Shown here: in pieces, positions 23,672 through 32,371 of the stretch
How positions within the stretch are numbered: position 1 is the first letter of the stretch
Layout: the number at the start of each line of letters is the position of its first letter
Source: an uncultured Acetobacteraceae bacterium
GTDB lineage: Bacteria; Pseudomonadota; Alphaproteobacteria; Acetobacterales; Acetobacteraceae
DNA length: 33,110 nucleotides
Direction: 5' to 3'
Assembly: GCA_903924985.1 (NCBI GenBank)
Contig: CAIYDT010000139.1
Location: forward strand, 1-33,110
Notes under the pieces: generated by a model
Database searches by the model: none
What the model saw: only the letters and a program-made list of their open reading frames with translations
Told to the model about the DNA's origin: nothing
Program-made: the position numbers and the translations under genes

Positions 23672-24271
23672 ATGGCGCGCAAGCTGCAACCCGGCGAAAG
23701 GCTGGTCCTGGCCAGCCACAATCCGGGAAAGCTCCGGGAAATCGAGGCCCTTCTCCGCCCGCACGGCATCGACGTCGTGTCGGCGGGCGCTCTCGGCTTG
23801 CCGGAACCGGTCGAGGACGCGCCAGACTTCGCCGGCAACGCTCGCATCAAGGCCCTGGCGGCGGCCGCCGCGACCAACCTGCCCGCTCTGTCCGACGACT
23901 CCGGCTTCTGCGTCGCCGCGCTGGACGGCGCCCCCGGCGTGCTGTCGGCGCGCTGGGCCGGCCCGTCCAAGGATTTCTCCCAGGCGATGGCGCTGGTGCA
24001 CGAACGCATCGGCGCCAACCCGGACCGGCGCGCCTGGTTTGTCGCGGCCCTGTGCCTCGCCTGGCCGGACGGGCACACCGAGACGTTCCTCGGCCGCGTC
24101 GACGGCACTGTCGTTTGGCCGCCGCGCGGCGAAAAGGGCTTCGGATACGACCCGATGTTCCTGCCCGCCGGCGGCACCATCACCTTCGGCGAGATGGACC
24201 CCGACGAGAAACACGCGATCAGCCACCGAGCTCGGGCCTTCGCGCAGGTTCTGGCGGCTTGCTTCGGCTGA
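23672..24271 (+). CDS. rdgB: Non-canonical purine NTP pyrophosphatase (XTP/dITP diphosphatase)
   Basis: This 199-residue Ham1/RdgB protein hydrolyses dITP, XTP and ITP to monophosphates, keeping deaminated purines out of nucleic acids. Visible motifs are the substrate loop [12 protein letters not shown] (residues 14-25), the metal-binding region LSDDSGFCV (Asp75/Asp76), GVLSARWAG, and [13 protein letters not shown]. The C-terminal [10 protein letters not shown] is canonical. The rph-rdgB order is a common alphaproteobacterial arrangement. The hemW gene that often follows is replaced here by an exported hydrolase whose start overlaps the rdgB end. Confidence 0.96.
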   Translation: MARKLQPGERLVLASHNPGKLREIEALLRPHGIDVVSAGALGLPEPVEDAPDFAGNARIKALAAAAATNLPALSDDSGFCVAALDGAPGVLSARWAGPSKDFSQAMALVHERIGANPDRRAWFVAALCLAWPDGHTETFLGRVDGTVVWPPRGEKGFGYDPMFLPAGGTITFGEMDPDEKHAISHRARAFAQVLAACFG

Positions 24272-24945
24272 TTTTCCTTCTGTCGATGGTCGCCGCGCCG
24301 GCGTTCGGCGCGGACTCGCCGTTCGCGCCCAGCCATCTTTATCCCTTCGTCGGTCCGCATGACGCGCTCGGCGCCCTGGTGTGGCTGCCCGGCGCCTACG
24401 GCAAAGATCAACCCGGCCCGCCCGATCCGCCGGAGATTGTCGGGCGCCTCGCGAAGCATAAGCTGGACGTCTTCCAATTCCTTCGCCCCAGAGGCAACGA
24501 CCCTATTGCCGGTGGCGCCGAAACACTGGCCCGCGGCCTGGGCGAGCTAAGGGCGCGGGGTTATGGACAAATAATCGTCGCCGGGCATTCCCGCGGCGCC
24601 TGGATCGCGCTGACCGCCATGGCGCATCCCCACTTGGCGGATGCGATCGTCGCGATCTCCGTTGCCGCCCATGGCACAAGCCCCGAACACCAGCCGCGGG
24701 CCCACCAGGACTGGGAAGCACTTTGGGCATCGGCAAACGCACCCGACACCCGCGTCGTCCTGGTGCAAATGCGGAGCGACCCCTACGACCCCGACCCACG
24801 CTGGCGGCTGAACGTCGCTACCAAAGCCCGCGTCGCGCTCAAATCCATATTCCTGCCCCCGGACCCCGACGGGCATGTCGGCGCTTACTACCCCGCGTTC
24901 GACGAACAGCTCGGCGCCCAAATCGCCGATTATCTCTGGCCCTGA
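24259..24945 (+). CDS. Small exported alpha/beta-hydrolase-like protein
   Basis: I choose the TTG at 24259, giving 228 residues, because it produces a complete signal peptide ([18 protein letters not shown], cleavage near residue 18). The ATG at 24286 would leave only a stub of it. The TTG overlaps rdgB by 13 bases and has GGCGG nearby. The nucleophile elbow is GHSRGAW, preceded by the hydrophobic strand QIIVA. A likely acid and a late His ([12 protein letters not shown]) follow. This looks like a periplasmic serine hydrolase of the dienelactone-hydrolase-like type. The substrate is unknown. Confidence 0.7.
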   Translation: MLRLIFLLSMVAAPAFGADSPFAPSHLYPFVGPHDALGALVWLPGAYGKDQPGPPDPPEIVGRLAKHKLDVFQFLRPRGNDPIAGGAETLARGLGELRARGYGQIIVAGHSRGAWIALTAMAHPHLADAIVAISVAAHGTSPEHQPRAHQDWEALWASANAPDTRVVLVQMRSDPYDPDPRWRLNVATKARVALKSIFLPPDPDGHVGAYYPAFDEQLGAQIADYLWP

Positions 24946-24983
24946 CGTCCAGGGCACCGCTATACCGCAAGCAACGGAGGCCA

Positions 24984-26180
24984 ATGGGAAACGCCATGAA
25001 AACACGCAACTTTATCGCGGCCTGTGCCGCCATCGTCCTCTCCGCCGGGGCGCAAGCGCAAACGGTCAAGCTGGGTGTGGTCAACACACTCTCCGGCCCC
25101 TTCGCCTCGGTGGGCGAGCAACTGGACCGCGGCATTCGCCTTTATGTGAAGCAGCATGAGAAAGAGCTGCCGCCCGGTGTGAAGCTCGAAATCATCCGGC
25201 GCGACGATACCGGCCCGAACCCGGAAGTCGCCAAACGCCTGGCGCAGGAGCTGATCACCCGCGACCACGTCAACCTGCTGGCCGGCACGATCTACACCCC
25301 CAACGCACTGGCGATGGCACCGCTGGTAACCGAAGCGAGAGTGCCGTTCGTCATTATGAACGCCGGCACAGCCATCATCACCACCAAGTCGCCCTACATC
25401 GCCCGGGTATCCTTCACCCTCTGGCAATCCTCCTACAACATGGGGGCATGGGCGGCGAAGAACGGCCTGAAGAAGGTGTATTCGGCGGTCTCGGATTTCG
25501 GCCCCGGTATCGACGCGGAAACGGCGTTCACCAAGGGGTTCACCGATGCCGGCGGGACCATGGTCGGCACGGTGCGGATGCCCGTGGCCAACCCCGATTT
25601 CGTGCCGTTCCTGCAGCGGGCCAAGGACGCCGCGCCGGACGCGGTGTTCGTGTTCGTGCCGGGCGGCAAGGACGCCACCGCGATCATGAAGACCTTCGGC
25701 GATTTGGGCTTGAAACAGGCGGGGATCAAACTCATCGGCCCCGGCGACATCACCACGGACGAGGAATTGCAGGGCATGGGCGATGTGGCGCTGGGGGTGG
25801 TGACCACGTTCCATTACGCCGCCGCTGCGACCCGGCCGGCTAACGTCGCCTTCGTCAAAGCCTACAAAGCCGAGTTCGGCGCCAATGAGGAACCCGGCTT
25901 CGAGGTCGTCGGCGGCTACGACGGCATGGCGGCCGTCTTCCACGTCATCAAAGCGCAGGCCGGAAAGATCGACCCCGACAAGACCATGGAACTCCTCAAG
26001 GCCTGGAAAAACGATAACAGCCCGCGCGGCCCCATCATGATCGACCCGGAAACCCGCGACATCGTGCAGAACGAATACATCCGCCGCGTGGAAAAGGTGA
26101 ACGGCCGTCTGGCGAATGTGGAATTCGAGACAATCCCGATGGTCAAAGACCCCTGGAAGGTGCTCAACCCGCCGAAATAG
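24984..26180 (+). CDS. Branched-chain amino acid-type ABC transporter solute-binding protein (LivK-like)
   Basis: This is a periplasmic binding protein of about 398 residues. A signal peptide is clear (MKTRNFIAACAAIVLSAGAQAQ), followed by VKLGVVNTLSGPFASVGEQ, the start of the Peripla_BP_6 fold, and ELITRDHVNLLAGTIYTPNA. ATG 24984 has GGAGG only three bases before it. ATG 24996 gives the tighter signal peptide, so either may be used. The ligand is not necessarily an amino acid: relatives bind aromatic acids, amides and other carboxylates. It is the first gene of a five-gene transporter set, with LivH starting three bases after its stop. Confidence 0.9.
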   Translation: MGNAMKTRNFIAACAAIVLSAGAQAQTVKLGVVNTLSGPFASVGEQLDRGIRLYVKQHEKELPPGVKLEIIRRDDTGPNPEVAKRLAQELITRDHVNLLAGTIYTPNALAMAPLVTEARVPFVIMNAGTAIITTKSPYIARVSFTLWQSSYNMGAWAAKNGLKKVYSAVSDFGPGIDAETAFTKGFTDAGGTMVGTVRMPVANPDFVPFLQRAKDAAPDAVFVFVPGGKDATAIMKTFGDLGLKQAGIKLIGPGDITTDEELQGMGDVALGVVTTFHYAAAATRPANVAFVKAYKAEFGANEEPGFEVVGGYDGMAAVFHVIKAQAGKIDPDKTMELLKAWKNDNSPRGPIMIDPETRDIVQNEYIRRVEKVNGRLANVEFETIPMVKDPWKVLNPPK

Positions 26181-26183
26181 TCG

Positions 26184-27056
26184 ATGTCCGGCTTCATCTC
26201 CGCCGTCGTCAGCATCCTGTTTCACGGCACGGCCTACGCGATGATCCTCTACATCGTTTCGGTGGGCCTGTCCGTGACGATGGGGCTGATGGGGTTCGTC
26301 AACCTGGCGCACGGCGCCTTCGCCATGGCGGGCGGCTACGTTACCGTGACGTTGATGAACCGCTATGGCGTGCCGTTCGCGCTCGCGTTGCTGTTCGCCG
26401 CCGCCCTGGTTGCTCTGGTGTCCGTCGTGCTGGAGCGCGGTTTGTACCGACACCTGTACGGCGCCGGCGAATTGGAACAGGTCCTGTTCACCATTGGTCT
26501 TGTCTTCATGTCCGTGGCCTTGGTGCGGGAGATCTGGGGCCCGATCCCGCAACCCATCAAATTACCCGAGGCGCTTAGCGGGCAAGTCGACCTCGGCTTC
26601 CGGTCGTTTCCGACATACAGAGCCGTGCTGATCGGGGTGAGCCTGGTGCTGATCGTGGCTCTGTGGCTGGGGATCGAGCGCACCGCGTTCGGTGCCAAAT
26701 TGCGCGCGGCGGTGGACAACCGGCGCATGGCCGAATCCATCGGCATCGACACCAGCCGGCTGTTTACACTGACGTTCGCACTCGGCTCCGGGTTGGCGGC
26801 GTTCGGCGGCGGGTTGGGCGCCGATATCCTGGCGATCTACCCCGGCTATGCGTTCGAGTATCTGGTGTACTTCCTGATGGTCGTGTCGATCGGCGGCCTC
26901 GGCTCCATCCGCGGTCCTTTCGTTGCCGCTTTGCTGCTGGGTATCGGCGATACTGCCTGTAAATATCTGGTCCCCGAGCTGGGGGCGTTCTTTGTGTACG
27001 CGGCGATGATCGGGTTGTTGCTTTGGCGGCCCCAGGGCCTGTTCGGGCGGGCATGA
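26184..27056 (+). CDS. LivH-type ABC transporter permease
   Basis: This 290-residue inner-membrane permease has hallmarks of the LivH branch: LSVTMGLMGFVNLAHGAFAM near the N-terminus, RTAFGAKLRAAVDNRRMAES (cytoplasmic loop contacting the ATPase), LAAFGGGLGADILAIYPG, and SIGGLGSIRGPFVAALLLG. It has eight or so hydrophobic stretches. It forms the channel with LivM, whose ATG overlaps its stop (ATGA). Confidence 0.92.
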   Translation: MSGFISAVVSILFHGTAYAMILYIVSVGLSVTMGLMGFVNLAHGAFAMAGGYVTVTLMNRYGVPFALALLFAAALVALVSVVLERGLYRHLYGAGELEQVLFTIGLVFMSVALVREIWGPIPQPIKLPEALSGQVDLGFRSFPTYRAVLIGVSLVLIVALWLGIERTAFGAKLRAAVDNRRMAESIGIDTSRLFTLTFALGSGLAAFGGGLGADILAIYPGYAFEYLVYFLMVVSIGGLGSIRGPFVAALLLGIGDTACKYLVPELGAFFVYAAMIGLLLWRPQGLFGRA

Positions 27057-28006
27057 GCGCGGTCGAAACCTTCCTGCGCACCCACCGGTTGCGGCCGCTG
27101 GAGTTTCTCCCCTTCGCGCTGGCGGTGGGCGCTTATTTCGTTTTCCCGGATTATCTGGCGCTGGGCAGCCAGGTGCTGATCATGATTCTTTTTGCCCTGT
27201 CGCTGGATCTGGTGCTGGGTTACGCCGGGATCGTCACCCTGGGCCACGCGGCCTTTTTCGGCACCGGCGCGTACGCCGCCGGCATCTACGCGGTGCATCT
27301 GTCGCATGAGCCGCTGTCGGGCCTGCTGGTCGCCGCGGTGGCCGCCGGGGCGATCGGGTTGCTGTCGGGATTGGTTATCCTGCGCACCACCGGCCTGACA
27401 CTGCTGATGCTGACACTGGCCATCGGCTCGATGCTGGCGGAGGCCGCGAACAAAGCCACCGCGTTGACCGGGGGCAACGACGGGCTGCAAGGGATCTCCA
27501 TCGATCCGGTCCTGGGGCTGTTCCGTTTCGACCTCTTCGGCCGTTCGGCTTATGTGTATTGCCTGATCGTGCTGTTCCTGGCCTGGGTGTTCCTGCGCTG
27601 GCTGGTTTTTTCTCCATTTGGGCGGTCGCTGACAGGCATTCGGGAAAACATCGCCCGCATGCATGCCATCGGGGCACCCGTCCGGCAGCGTCAGGTCATC
27701 GCCTATACCACCTCCGCCGCGCTGGCCGGCCTCGCGGGCGGGCTGCTGGCGCAGACCACGCAATTCGTCGGCCTGACGACCTTGGGTTTCGAGCGGTCCG
27801 GCTCCATCGTCATCATGCTGGTGCTGGGCGGCGCGGGGCGGTTGTACGGCGCCTTCGTCGGTGCCGCCGTCTACATGATCGCGCAGGACCAGCTCGCCGA
27901 GGTGGCACCGGCGTTCTGGAACTTCTGGATCGGCCTGCTGCTGGTGTTGATTGCGTTGTTCGCCCGCGGCGGCTTGCTGGGCCTGGCGGATCGGCTGCGG
28001 CGATGA
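27053..28006 (+). CDS. LivM-type ABC transporter permease
   Basis: This 317-residue permease starts at ATG 27053 in the ATGA overlap. An upstream in-frame ATG at 27023 lies inside livH and is unlikely. LivM signatures are GYAGIVTLGHAAFFGTGAYA, LMLTLAIGSMLAEAANKATA, the coupling loop FGRSLTGIRENIARMHAIGA and IVIMLVLGGAGRLYGAFVGA. It partners LivH and the two ATPases that follow, both joined by ATGA overlaps, so stoichiometric translation of the complex is likely. Confidence 0.92.
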   Translation: MSAVETFLRTHRLRPLEFLPFALAVGAYFVFPDYLALGSQVLIMILFALSLDLVLGYAGIVTLGHAAFFGTGAYAAGIYAVHLSHEPLSGLLVAAVAAGAIGLLSGLVILRTTGLTLLMLTLAIGSMLAEAANKATALTGGNDGLQGISIDPVLGLFRFDLFGRSAYVYCLIVLFLAWVFLRWLVFSPFGRSLTGIRENIARMHAIGAPVRQRQVIAYTTSAALAGLAGGLLAQTTQFVGLTTLGFERSGSIVIMLVLGGAGRLYGAFVGAAVYMIAQDQLAEVAPAFWNFWIGLLLVLIALFARGGLLGLADRLRR

Positions 28007-28734
28007 CGGCGGCACTGGAAACCACCGGCCTGACGCGGCGGTTCGGGGCCTTGACCGTGACGGATCGGGTGGATTTCCGGCTGGAACCCGGCGCCCGCCA
28101 CGCGCTGATCGGGCCGAACGGCGCCGGCAAAACCACTTTTATCAATCTGGTCACTGGCCGGCTGAGACCCTCGGCCGGGCGGATTTTGTTGGGCGGTTTG
28201 GATGTCACCGCGCTGCCGCAAGCGCAACGGGTGAAGCGAGGCCTGGGGCGCACATTCCAGATCAACGCACTGTTTCCCGGCCTGTCGGTGCTGGAAAACG
28301 TTTGCTTGGGGGTTGCCGAACACCGCGGGCTGGGCACCGCGCGCCGCACGGTGGCGGAGGCAGCCTTCGCGCTATTGGAACGCCTGCGCATCGCCAACGA
28401 CGCCTCTCGGCTGGTCCGCGAACTCCCCTACGGTAAGCAGCGTTTGGTGGAGATCGCCATCGCGCTCGGACTCGAACCCACGGTGCTGCTGCTGGACGAG
28501 CCGGCGGCGGGGATTCCCTCATCGGAAACCCACTTGATTCTCGATGTCATCGAGCAATTGCCCGCGTCGATGGCCGTGCTGATCATCGAGCACGACATGG
28601 AGCTGGTGTTCCGTTTCGCCAAGCGCATCACCGTGCTGGTGCAAGGTGCCATCCTGACCGAGGGCACGCCAGCGGACATCGCAGCCGACCCACGGGTGAG
28701 GGAAGTTTACCTGGGCGAGCGCGGCGCGCCATGA
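28003..28734 (+). CDS. LivG-type ABC transporter ATPase
   Basis: This 243-residue ATPase has a Walker A of GPNGAGKTT (from residue 37), a Q-loop near RTFQINALFPGLSV, a signature LPYGKQRLVEIA, a Walker B of VLLLDEPAAGI and an H-loop in IIEHDM. The signature motif LPYGKQR replaces the more usual LSGGQQ; it is common in a LivG subgroup found with non-amino-acid carboxylate importers. It hydrolyses ATP together with the next gene product to drive uptake through LivH/LivM. Confidence 0.93.
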   Translation: MTAALETTGLTRRFGALTVTDRVDFRLEPGARHALIGPNGAGKTTFINLVTGRLRPSAGRILLGGLDVTALPQAQRVKRGLGRTFQINALFPGLSVLENVCLGVAEHRGLGTARRTVAEAAFALLERLRIANDASRLVRELPYGKQRLVEIAIALGLEPTVLLLDEPAAGIPSSETHLILDVIEQLPASMAVLIIEHDMELVFRFAKRITVLVQGAILTEGTPADIAADPRVREVYLGERGAP

Positions 28735-29447
28735 CCGATATTTTGTCCGTGCAGGCGGTGTCGGCCGGTTATGGCGAAACAATCGTGCTGGACAACGTTT
28801 CCCTGTCGCTGGAACAAGGCGGCACGTTGGCATTGCTCGGCCGCAACGGCGTCGGCAAAACCACGCTGCTCGCCACCGTGCTCGGCCACACCACGTTGCA
28901 CAAGGGCCGCATTGCGTTCCTGGGCCAACCGGTCGAGCGTTTACGCCCGTTCCGACGGGCACGGCTGGGGATCGGGTACGTGCCGCAGGAACGGGAGATT
29001 TTTCCGACGTTGACGGTGGAGGAAAATCTGACCGTGGCCACCCGCCCAACGGACGGCGGCACGCCCTGGACGCTCGAACGGGTCTACACGCTGTTCCCCC
29101 GGGTGGCGGAGCGGCGACGCAGCATGGGCAACCAGCTCTCCGGCGGGGAACAGCAGATGCTGGCCATCGGACGGGCGCTGATGCTGAACCCCACATTGCT
29201 GCTGCTGGATGAACCGCTGGAGGGGCTGGCCCCCGTCATGGTGGACCGGCTTCTGGCCGCCCTGCTGCGACTCCGCGACGAGGGCGGCCTGACCATACTG
29301 CTGGTGGAACAGCACGCTCGTCTCGCACTGGAATTCGCCGCCCGCTCGGTGATTTTGGAGCATGGGAGGATCGTGTATGAAGGCGCCTCCCAACCGCTGC
29401 TCGACGATCCGAGCCGGCTGGCCGAACTGATCGGCGTCGGCGGGTAG
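28731..29447 (+). CDS. LivF-type ABC transporter ATPase
   Basis: This 238-residue second ATPase has a Walker A of GRNGVGKTT (from residue 37), the LivF-specific segment LGIGYVPQEREIFPTLTVEE, the signature LSGGEQQMLAIGRAL, a Walker B of LLLLDEPLEGLAP and an H-loop in LLVEQHARLAL. It starts in an ATGA overlap with livG and ends 27 bases before the decarboxylase alpha subunit gene, which has its own strong ribosome site. Confidence 0.93.
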   Translation: MTDILSVQAVSAGYGETIVLDNVSLSLEQGGTLALLGRNGVGKTTLLATVLGHTTLHKGRIAFLGQPVERLRPFRRARLGIGYVPQEREIFPTLTVEENLTVATRPTDGGTPWTLERVYTLFPRVAERRRSMGNQLSGGEQQMLAIGRALMLNPTLLLLDEPLEGLAPVMVDRLLAALLRLRDEGGLTILLVEQHARLALEFAARSVILEHGRIVYEGASQPLLDDPSRLAELIGVGG

Positions 29448-29460
29448 GCCCTCGGCGCCA

Positions 29461-29468
29461 TAAGGAGG
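29461..29468 (+). promoter_or_regulatory. Consensus ribosome binding site setting the decarboxylase alpha start
   Basis: TAAGGAGG ends directly against an ATG at 29469 and six bases before the ATG at 29475. Spacing therefore selects 29475 (MTDASNW) as the start. It is the best Shine-Dalgarno match in the second half of the window, implying high translation of the decarboxylase relative to the transporter. Confidence 0.65.
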
Positions 29469-29474
29469 ATGCCT

Positions 29475-29990
29475 ATGACCGACGCCAGCAACTGGCCGGA
29501 CCAGCTTTACGACCTGCTGCGATCCGCCAACGTGACCCAATTCGCCTACGTGCCCGACGCGGGCCACAAGGTGCTGATCAACCGGTCGCTGGCCGATCCC
29601 GACGCGCACTCAGTCCCCCTGACCACCGAGGAGGAGGGCGTGGCCCTGGCCGCCGGCGCCGATCTGGGCGGCGAACGGGCGGTGCTGCTGATGCAGTCCT
29701 CCGGCGTGGGCAATTGCATCAACCTGCTGTCGTTGATCAACGGCTGCCGCTTCCCGCTGCTGACCCTGGTGTCGATGCGCGGCGACTTCGGGGAGGGCAA
29801 TCCCTGGCAGTTCCCCATGGGTCAGGCGGTCGAACCGGTGCTGAAAGCCATGGGCGTGATCGTGCTGCGCTGCGACGTGGCCGAGGACGTGATCCCCACG
29901 GTGTCAGCCGCTTTGACCATGGTCTTCCAATCCAGCCAGGCGGTCGCCGTGTTGCTGGGTCAGCGCCTGATCGGCGCCAAGAAATTTTAA
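29475..29990 (+). CDS. Thiamine-diphosphate decarboxylase alpha subunit (sulfopyruvate/phosphonopyruvate type)
   Basis: This 171-residue protein corresponds to the Pyr domain of a ThDP enzyme split into two chains, as in ComD/ComE sulfopyruvate decarboxylase. The start of the fold is FAYVPDAGHKVL. The activating Glu for the thiazolium ring is Glu52 in TTEEEGVALAAGADLGG, followed by LLMQSSGVGNCIN and the dimer loop GDFGEGNPWQFPMGQAVEPV. The partner PP domain is the next gene. The substrate would be a short 2-oxoacid (sulfopyruvate, phosphonopyruvate or similar), or something imported by the preceding Liv-type transporter. That link is inferred from gene order alone. Confidence 0.82.
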   Translation: MTDASNWPDQLYDLLRSANVTQFAYVPDAGHKVLINRSLADPDAHSVPLTTEEEGVALAAGADLGGERAVLLMQSSGVGNCINLLSLINGCRFPLLTLVSMRGDFGEGNPWQFPMGQAVEPVLKAMGVIVLRCDVAEDVIPTVSAALTMVFQSSQAVAVLLGQRLIGAKKF

Positions 29991-30001
29991 GGGGTCGTGT
30001 T

Positions 30002-30610
30002 ATGGCGAAATTGAACAAGCTGCCGACGTCGAACCTTCCGGATGCCGTGCTGGACCGCCGCCAGGCCGTCCCCGCGCTGATCGATCGGCCGCAGGATTTT
30101 CTGATCGTGACCGGCCTGGCCGGCGCGGCGCAGGAACTGTCGGCGATGACCGGCAACGCCCCCAATCTGTTCGCCATGGGCGGGGCGATGGGCGCAGCGC
30201 TGATGACCGCCCTCGGGCTGGCGCTGGCGCAGCCGAAGAAGAAGGTGCTGCTCGTGACCGGCGACGGGGATCTGCTCATGAGCGTGGGCGGGCTGGCGAC
30301 CATCGCGTTGCAGAATCCGCCGAATCTGACGGTGATCTGTGTCGACAATGGGCACTACGGCGAGACCGGCAACCAGGAAAGCCACACCGGGCTCGGCGTG
30401 CGGTTGGACACCATCGCGGCGGGGTCGGGCTTCCCGGCGGTGCACACGATCAACACCGAGACGGACCTTGAAGAGGGGCGGCGCTTGCTGCGGGAGAACG
30501 GGTTGCGATTCATTCTGCTGCGCGTGAAGGAAGGCCCGCCGCTTCGGGAAAAACGCAATCTGGTGCCGCATATGGAGCGGGAGAATTTTCGGAAGGCTTT
30601 GTTGGGGTAG
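30002..30610 (+). CDS. Thiamine-diphosphate decarboxylase beta subunit (sulfopyruvate/phosphonopyruvate type)
   Basis: This 202-residue PP domain completes the split decarboxylase. The ThDP/Mg2+ motif begins at Gly87 (GDGDLLMSVGGLATIALQNP) and ends in VICVDNGHYGETGNQ, with Asp-Asn where many family members have Asn-Asn. The early segment FAMGGAMGAALMTALGLALA precedes it, as in ComE. AAGGGG about seven bases upstream supports ATG 30002. The gene ends one base before the remnant PIN frame on the opposite strand. Confidence 0.82.
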   Translation: MAKLNKLPTSNLPDAVLDRRQAVPALIDRPQDFLIVTGLAGAAQELSAMTGNAPNLFAMGGAMGAALMTALGLALAQPKKKVLLVTGDGDLLMSVGGLATIALQNPPNLTVICVDNGHYGETGNQESHTGLGVRLDTIAAGSGFPAVHTINTETDLEEGRRLLRENGLRFILLRVKEGPPLREKRNLVPHMERENFRKALLG

Positions 30611-30896
30611 GTCAGGGGGCGTACGCTCCCAACTGAAGAACACGCAACCCGGCCACATCCGGCATCCGCCGGTCATTGGTAACGAACGTCTTGCATCCCG
30701 CGGCGAGTGCCGCGGCTCCGGTTCAGCAGTTCATTTTTGGCACGACATGGGGCGACGAGAACTTCGAGCAGCGTCACCGATGATGTGACGATCTCGATCA
30801 CGCCCGCATCCGCCGCGACGAACAACGACCTTACCACGGGAAGCCAGGCCGGAGACGCCTCGATCGAATAAATCAAAACCGAAGTATCGACATCGG
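30611..30896 (-). pseudogene. VapC-like PIN-domain toxin remnant with internal deletion
   Basis: On the minus strand the N-terminal PIN sequence reads ADVDTSVLIYSIEASPAWLP, then VTSSVTLLEVLVAPCRAKNE. Near 30715-30725 the homology continues in a different frame with AALAAGCKTFVTNDRRMPDV and GLRVLQLGAYAP, ending at the TGA at 30613-30611. The middle of the domain, about 35-40 residues including the second acidic metal ligand, is missing and the ends are out of frame. Intact proteins have about 135 residues. The product cannot be an active ribonuclease. Confidence 0.7.
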
Positions 30897-31005
30897 CAAC
30901 GGGGTCGATCCCCTGCCACAGCTCTTTACCCAGACCTTGCAGTCCCAGGATCGAGTGTTGCCGCGATTCGTCCAGCGCGGCGACCGACCGACCGTCCCCC
31001 CGATC
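30897..31005 (-). pseudogene. Antitoxin C-terminal fragment joined to the PIN remnant
   Basis: Directly upstream of the PIN frame, and in the same frame with it, the minus strand reads RQHSILGLQGLGKELWQGID. This is the usual C-terminal segment of antitoxins paired with this PIN group (HSIL.L.GLGKE.WQGID). Intact antitoxins continue with about ten more residues and a stop before the toxin start. Here the frame runs straight on through PVADVDTS into the toxin. The 5' part stops at the MFS transporter gene end, so the antitoxin is truncated on both sides. Confidence 0.6.
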
Positions 31006-32305
31006 ATGGCAACGGGGAAAACGCTGTCTCCCGCACGAAGAACAACGTGATTAGCGTCACGACCGCCGCGGCGACCACGTAGTAAACCGGCGCCAGGATG
31101 CTGCCCGTTGCCTGGATCAGCCAGGTCGCGATGAACGGCGCGAACCCCCCGAAAATCGCCACCGGAATGTTGTAGCCGATGGACAGCGCGGTGTAGCGCA
31201 CCCGCGTCGGAAACAACTCACAATAAACGGCCGGGCCGGCGCCGGCGTAGAGCGCGAGGAAGAACACCAGCACCGCCTGGCCCGCGAACGCCCATGCGAC
31301 GCTGCCGGTGGAGGCAAACAAGAACACCGGGTAGGTCAGCAGGATGTAGCCGAGGCAGGATGCGATCAGCATCGGCTTGCGCCCGATCCGGTCGGAAATC
31401 ATCCCCATGATCGGCACCAGCACGACGAAGATCCCGAGACAGATCGTGCCGATCCACAGCGCCGTGCCGCGTGGCATCTTCACCGCCGTCGACAGCCAGT
31501 TCGTCATGTAGATCAGCACGGCATAGTAAGCGACGGTGTTGTGCAGCGTGATCCCGCCGGCGATCAGCACGGGCTTCAGGTGCGTCGTCAGCGCTTCCCG
31601 GATCGGTAGACCCGCGTGCTCCGAGAGTTCGGTGAATGCCGGCGTATCGTCGAGCTTCAACCGCAAATACAGCCCGACGCCGCCGACCAGAATGCCCAGC
31701 AGGAACGGCACCCGCCACCCCCAGGCCATCAGATCCTCAGGACGCAGCGCACTGTTCAGCAAGGCGGCGGTCAGCGAGCCCAGGAGAAAACCAGCGCCAA
31801 CGCTGAACTGCTGCCAGGACCCAACCGTGGCGCGTTTGTTGGCCGGGGCGAACTCGACGAGATAGGACGCCGCGCCGGCCCACTCGCCGCCACCCGACAG
31901 GCCCTGCAGCAGGCGGGCGAGCACCAGCAGCACCGGCGCAAGCACCCCGGCTGACTGATAAGTTGGCAAAAGCCCAACGGCGAACGTTGAGAGCGCCATC
32001 AGGAATATCACGCCGCACAGCGCCGTCTTGCGCCCGCGCGTGTCGCCGATATGGCCGAACAGGATCGACCCGACAGGACGCATGACGAAGCCGACGCCGA
32101 ACACCGAGAATGTTAGCAACAGCGAGACCATCGGCGTCGAGGCTGGAAAAAACAGCTGCGAAATGACTGGCACGAAATAGCCGTAGACCGCGAAGTCGAA
32201 CCATTCGAGGACGTTACCGACGACGCCCGCGACAATGGCGGCGCGGCGTTTGTCCTCCGACCGCGACGGGAGTGTCCGGGTTGGGTTCACAGCATCGCTC
32301 GGCAT
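31004..32305 (-). CDS. MFS transporter, metabolite:H+ symporter (MHS) family
   Basis: This 433-residue inner-membrane protein has about 12 hydrophobic segments. ATG 32305 is preferred over 32347 because AAAGGGAT sits at the right distance before it. MHS-type signatures are GNVLEWFDFAVYGYFVPVIS at the start, the loop FGHIGDTRGRKTAL between segments 2 and 3, RLLQGLSGGGEWAGAASYLV, and ISDRIGRKPML in the second half. Relatives (ProP, KgtP, ShiA, citrate carriers) import small zwitterions or carboxylates with protons. The ligand is not predictable. Its 3' end touches the antitoxin remnant. Confidence 0.92.
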   Translation of the reverse strand: MPSDAVNPTRTLPSRSEDKRRAAIVAGVVGNVLEWFDFAVYGYFVPVISQLFFPASTPMVSLLLTFSVFGVGFVMRPVGSILFGHIGDTRGRKTALCGVIFLMALSTFAVGLLPTYQSAGVLAPVLLVLARLLQGLSGGGEWAGAASYLVEFAPANKRATVGSWQQFSVGAGFLLGSLTAALLNSALRPEDLMAWGWRVPFLLGILVGGVGLYLRLKLDDTPAFTELSEHAGLPIREALTTHLKPVLIAGGITLHNTVAYYAVLIYMTNWLSTAVKMPRGTALWIGTICLGIFVVLVPIMGMISDRIGRKPMLIASCLGYILLTYPVFLFASTGSVAWAFAGQAVLVFFLALYAGAGPAVYCELFPTRVRYTALSIGYNIPVAIFGGFAPFIATWLIQATGSILAPVYYVVAAAVVTLITLFFVRETAFSPLP

Positions 32306-32371
32306 GGTTCGATCCCTTTTCTTATCCGTGCGACGCGATTGAGGCACACGTCATGCCATTCGTTCCGAGCG

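Noticed and set aside
24960..26552. 530-codon minus-strand open frame opposite the LivK/LivH genes
   Set aside because: It spans two well-defined plus-strand genes and has the Asp/Gly/His-rich composition of a shadow frame.
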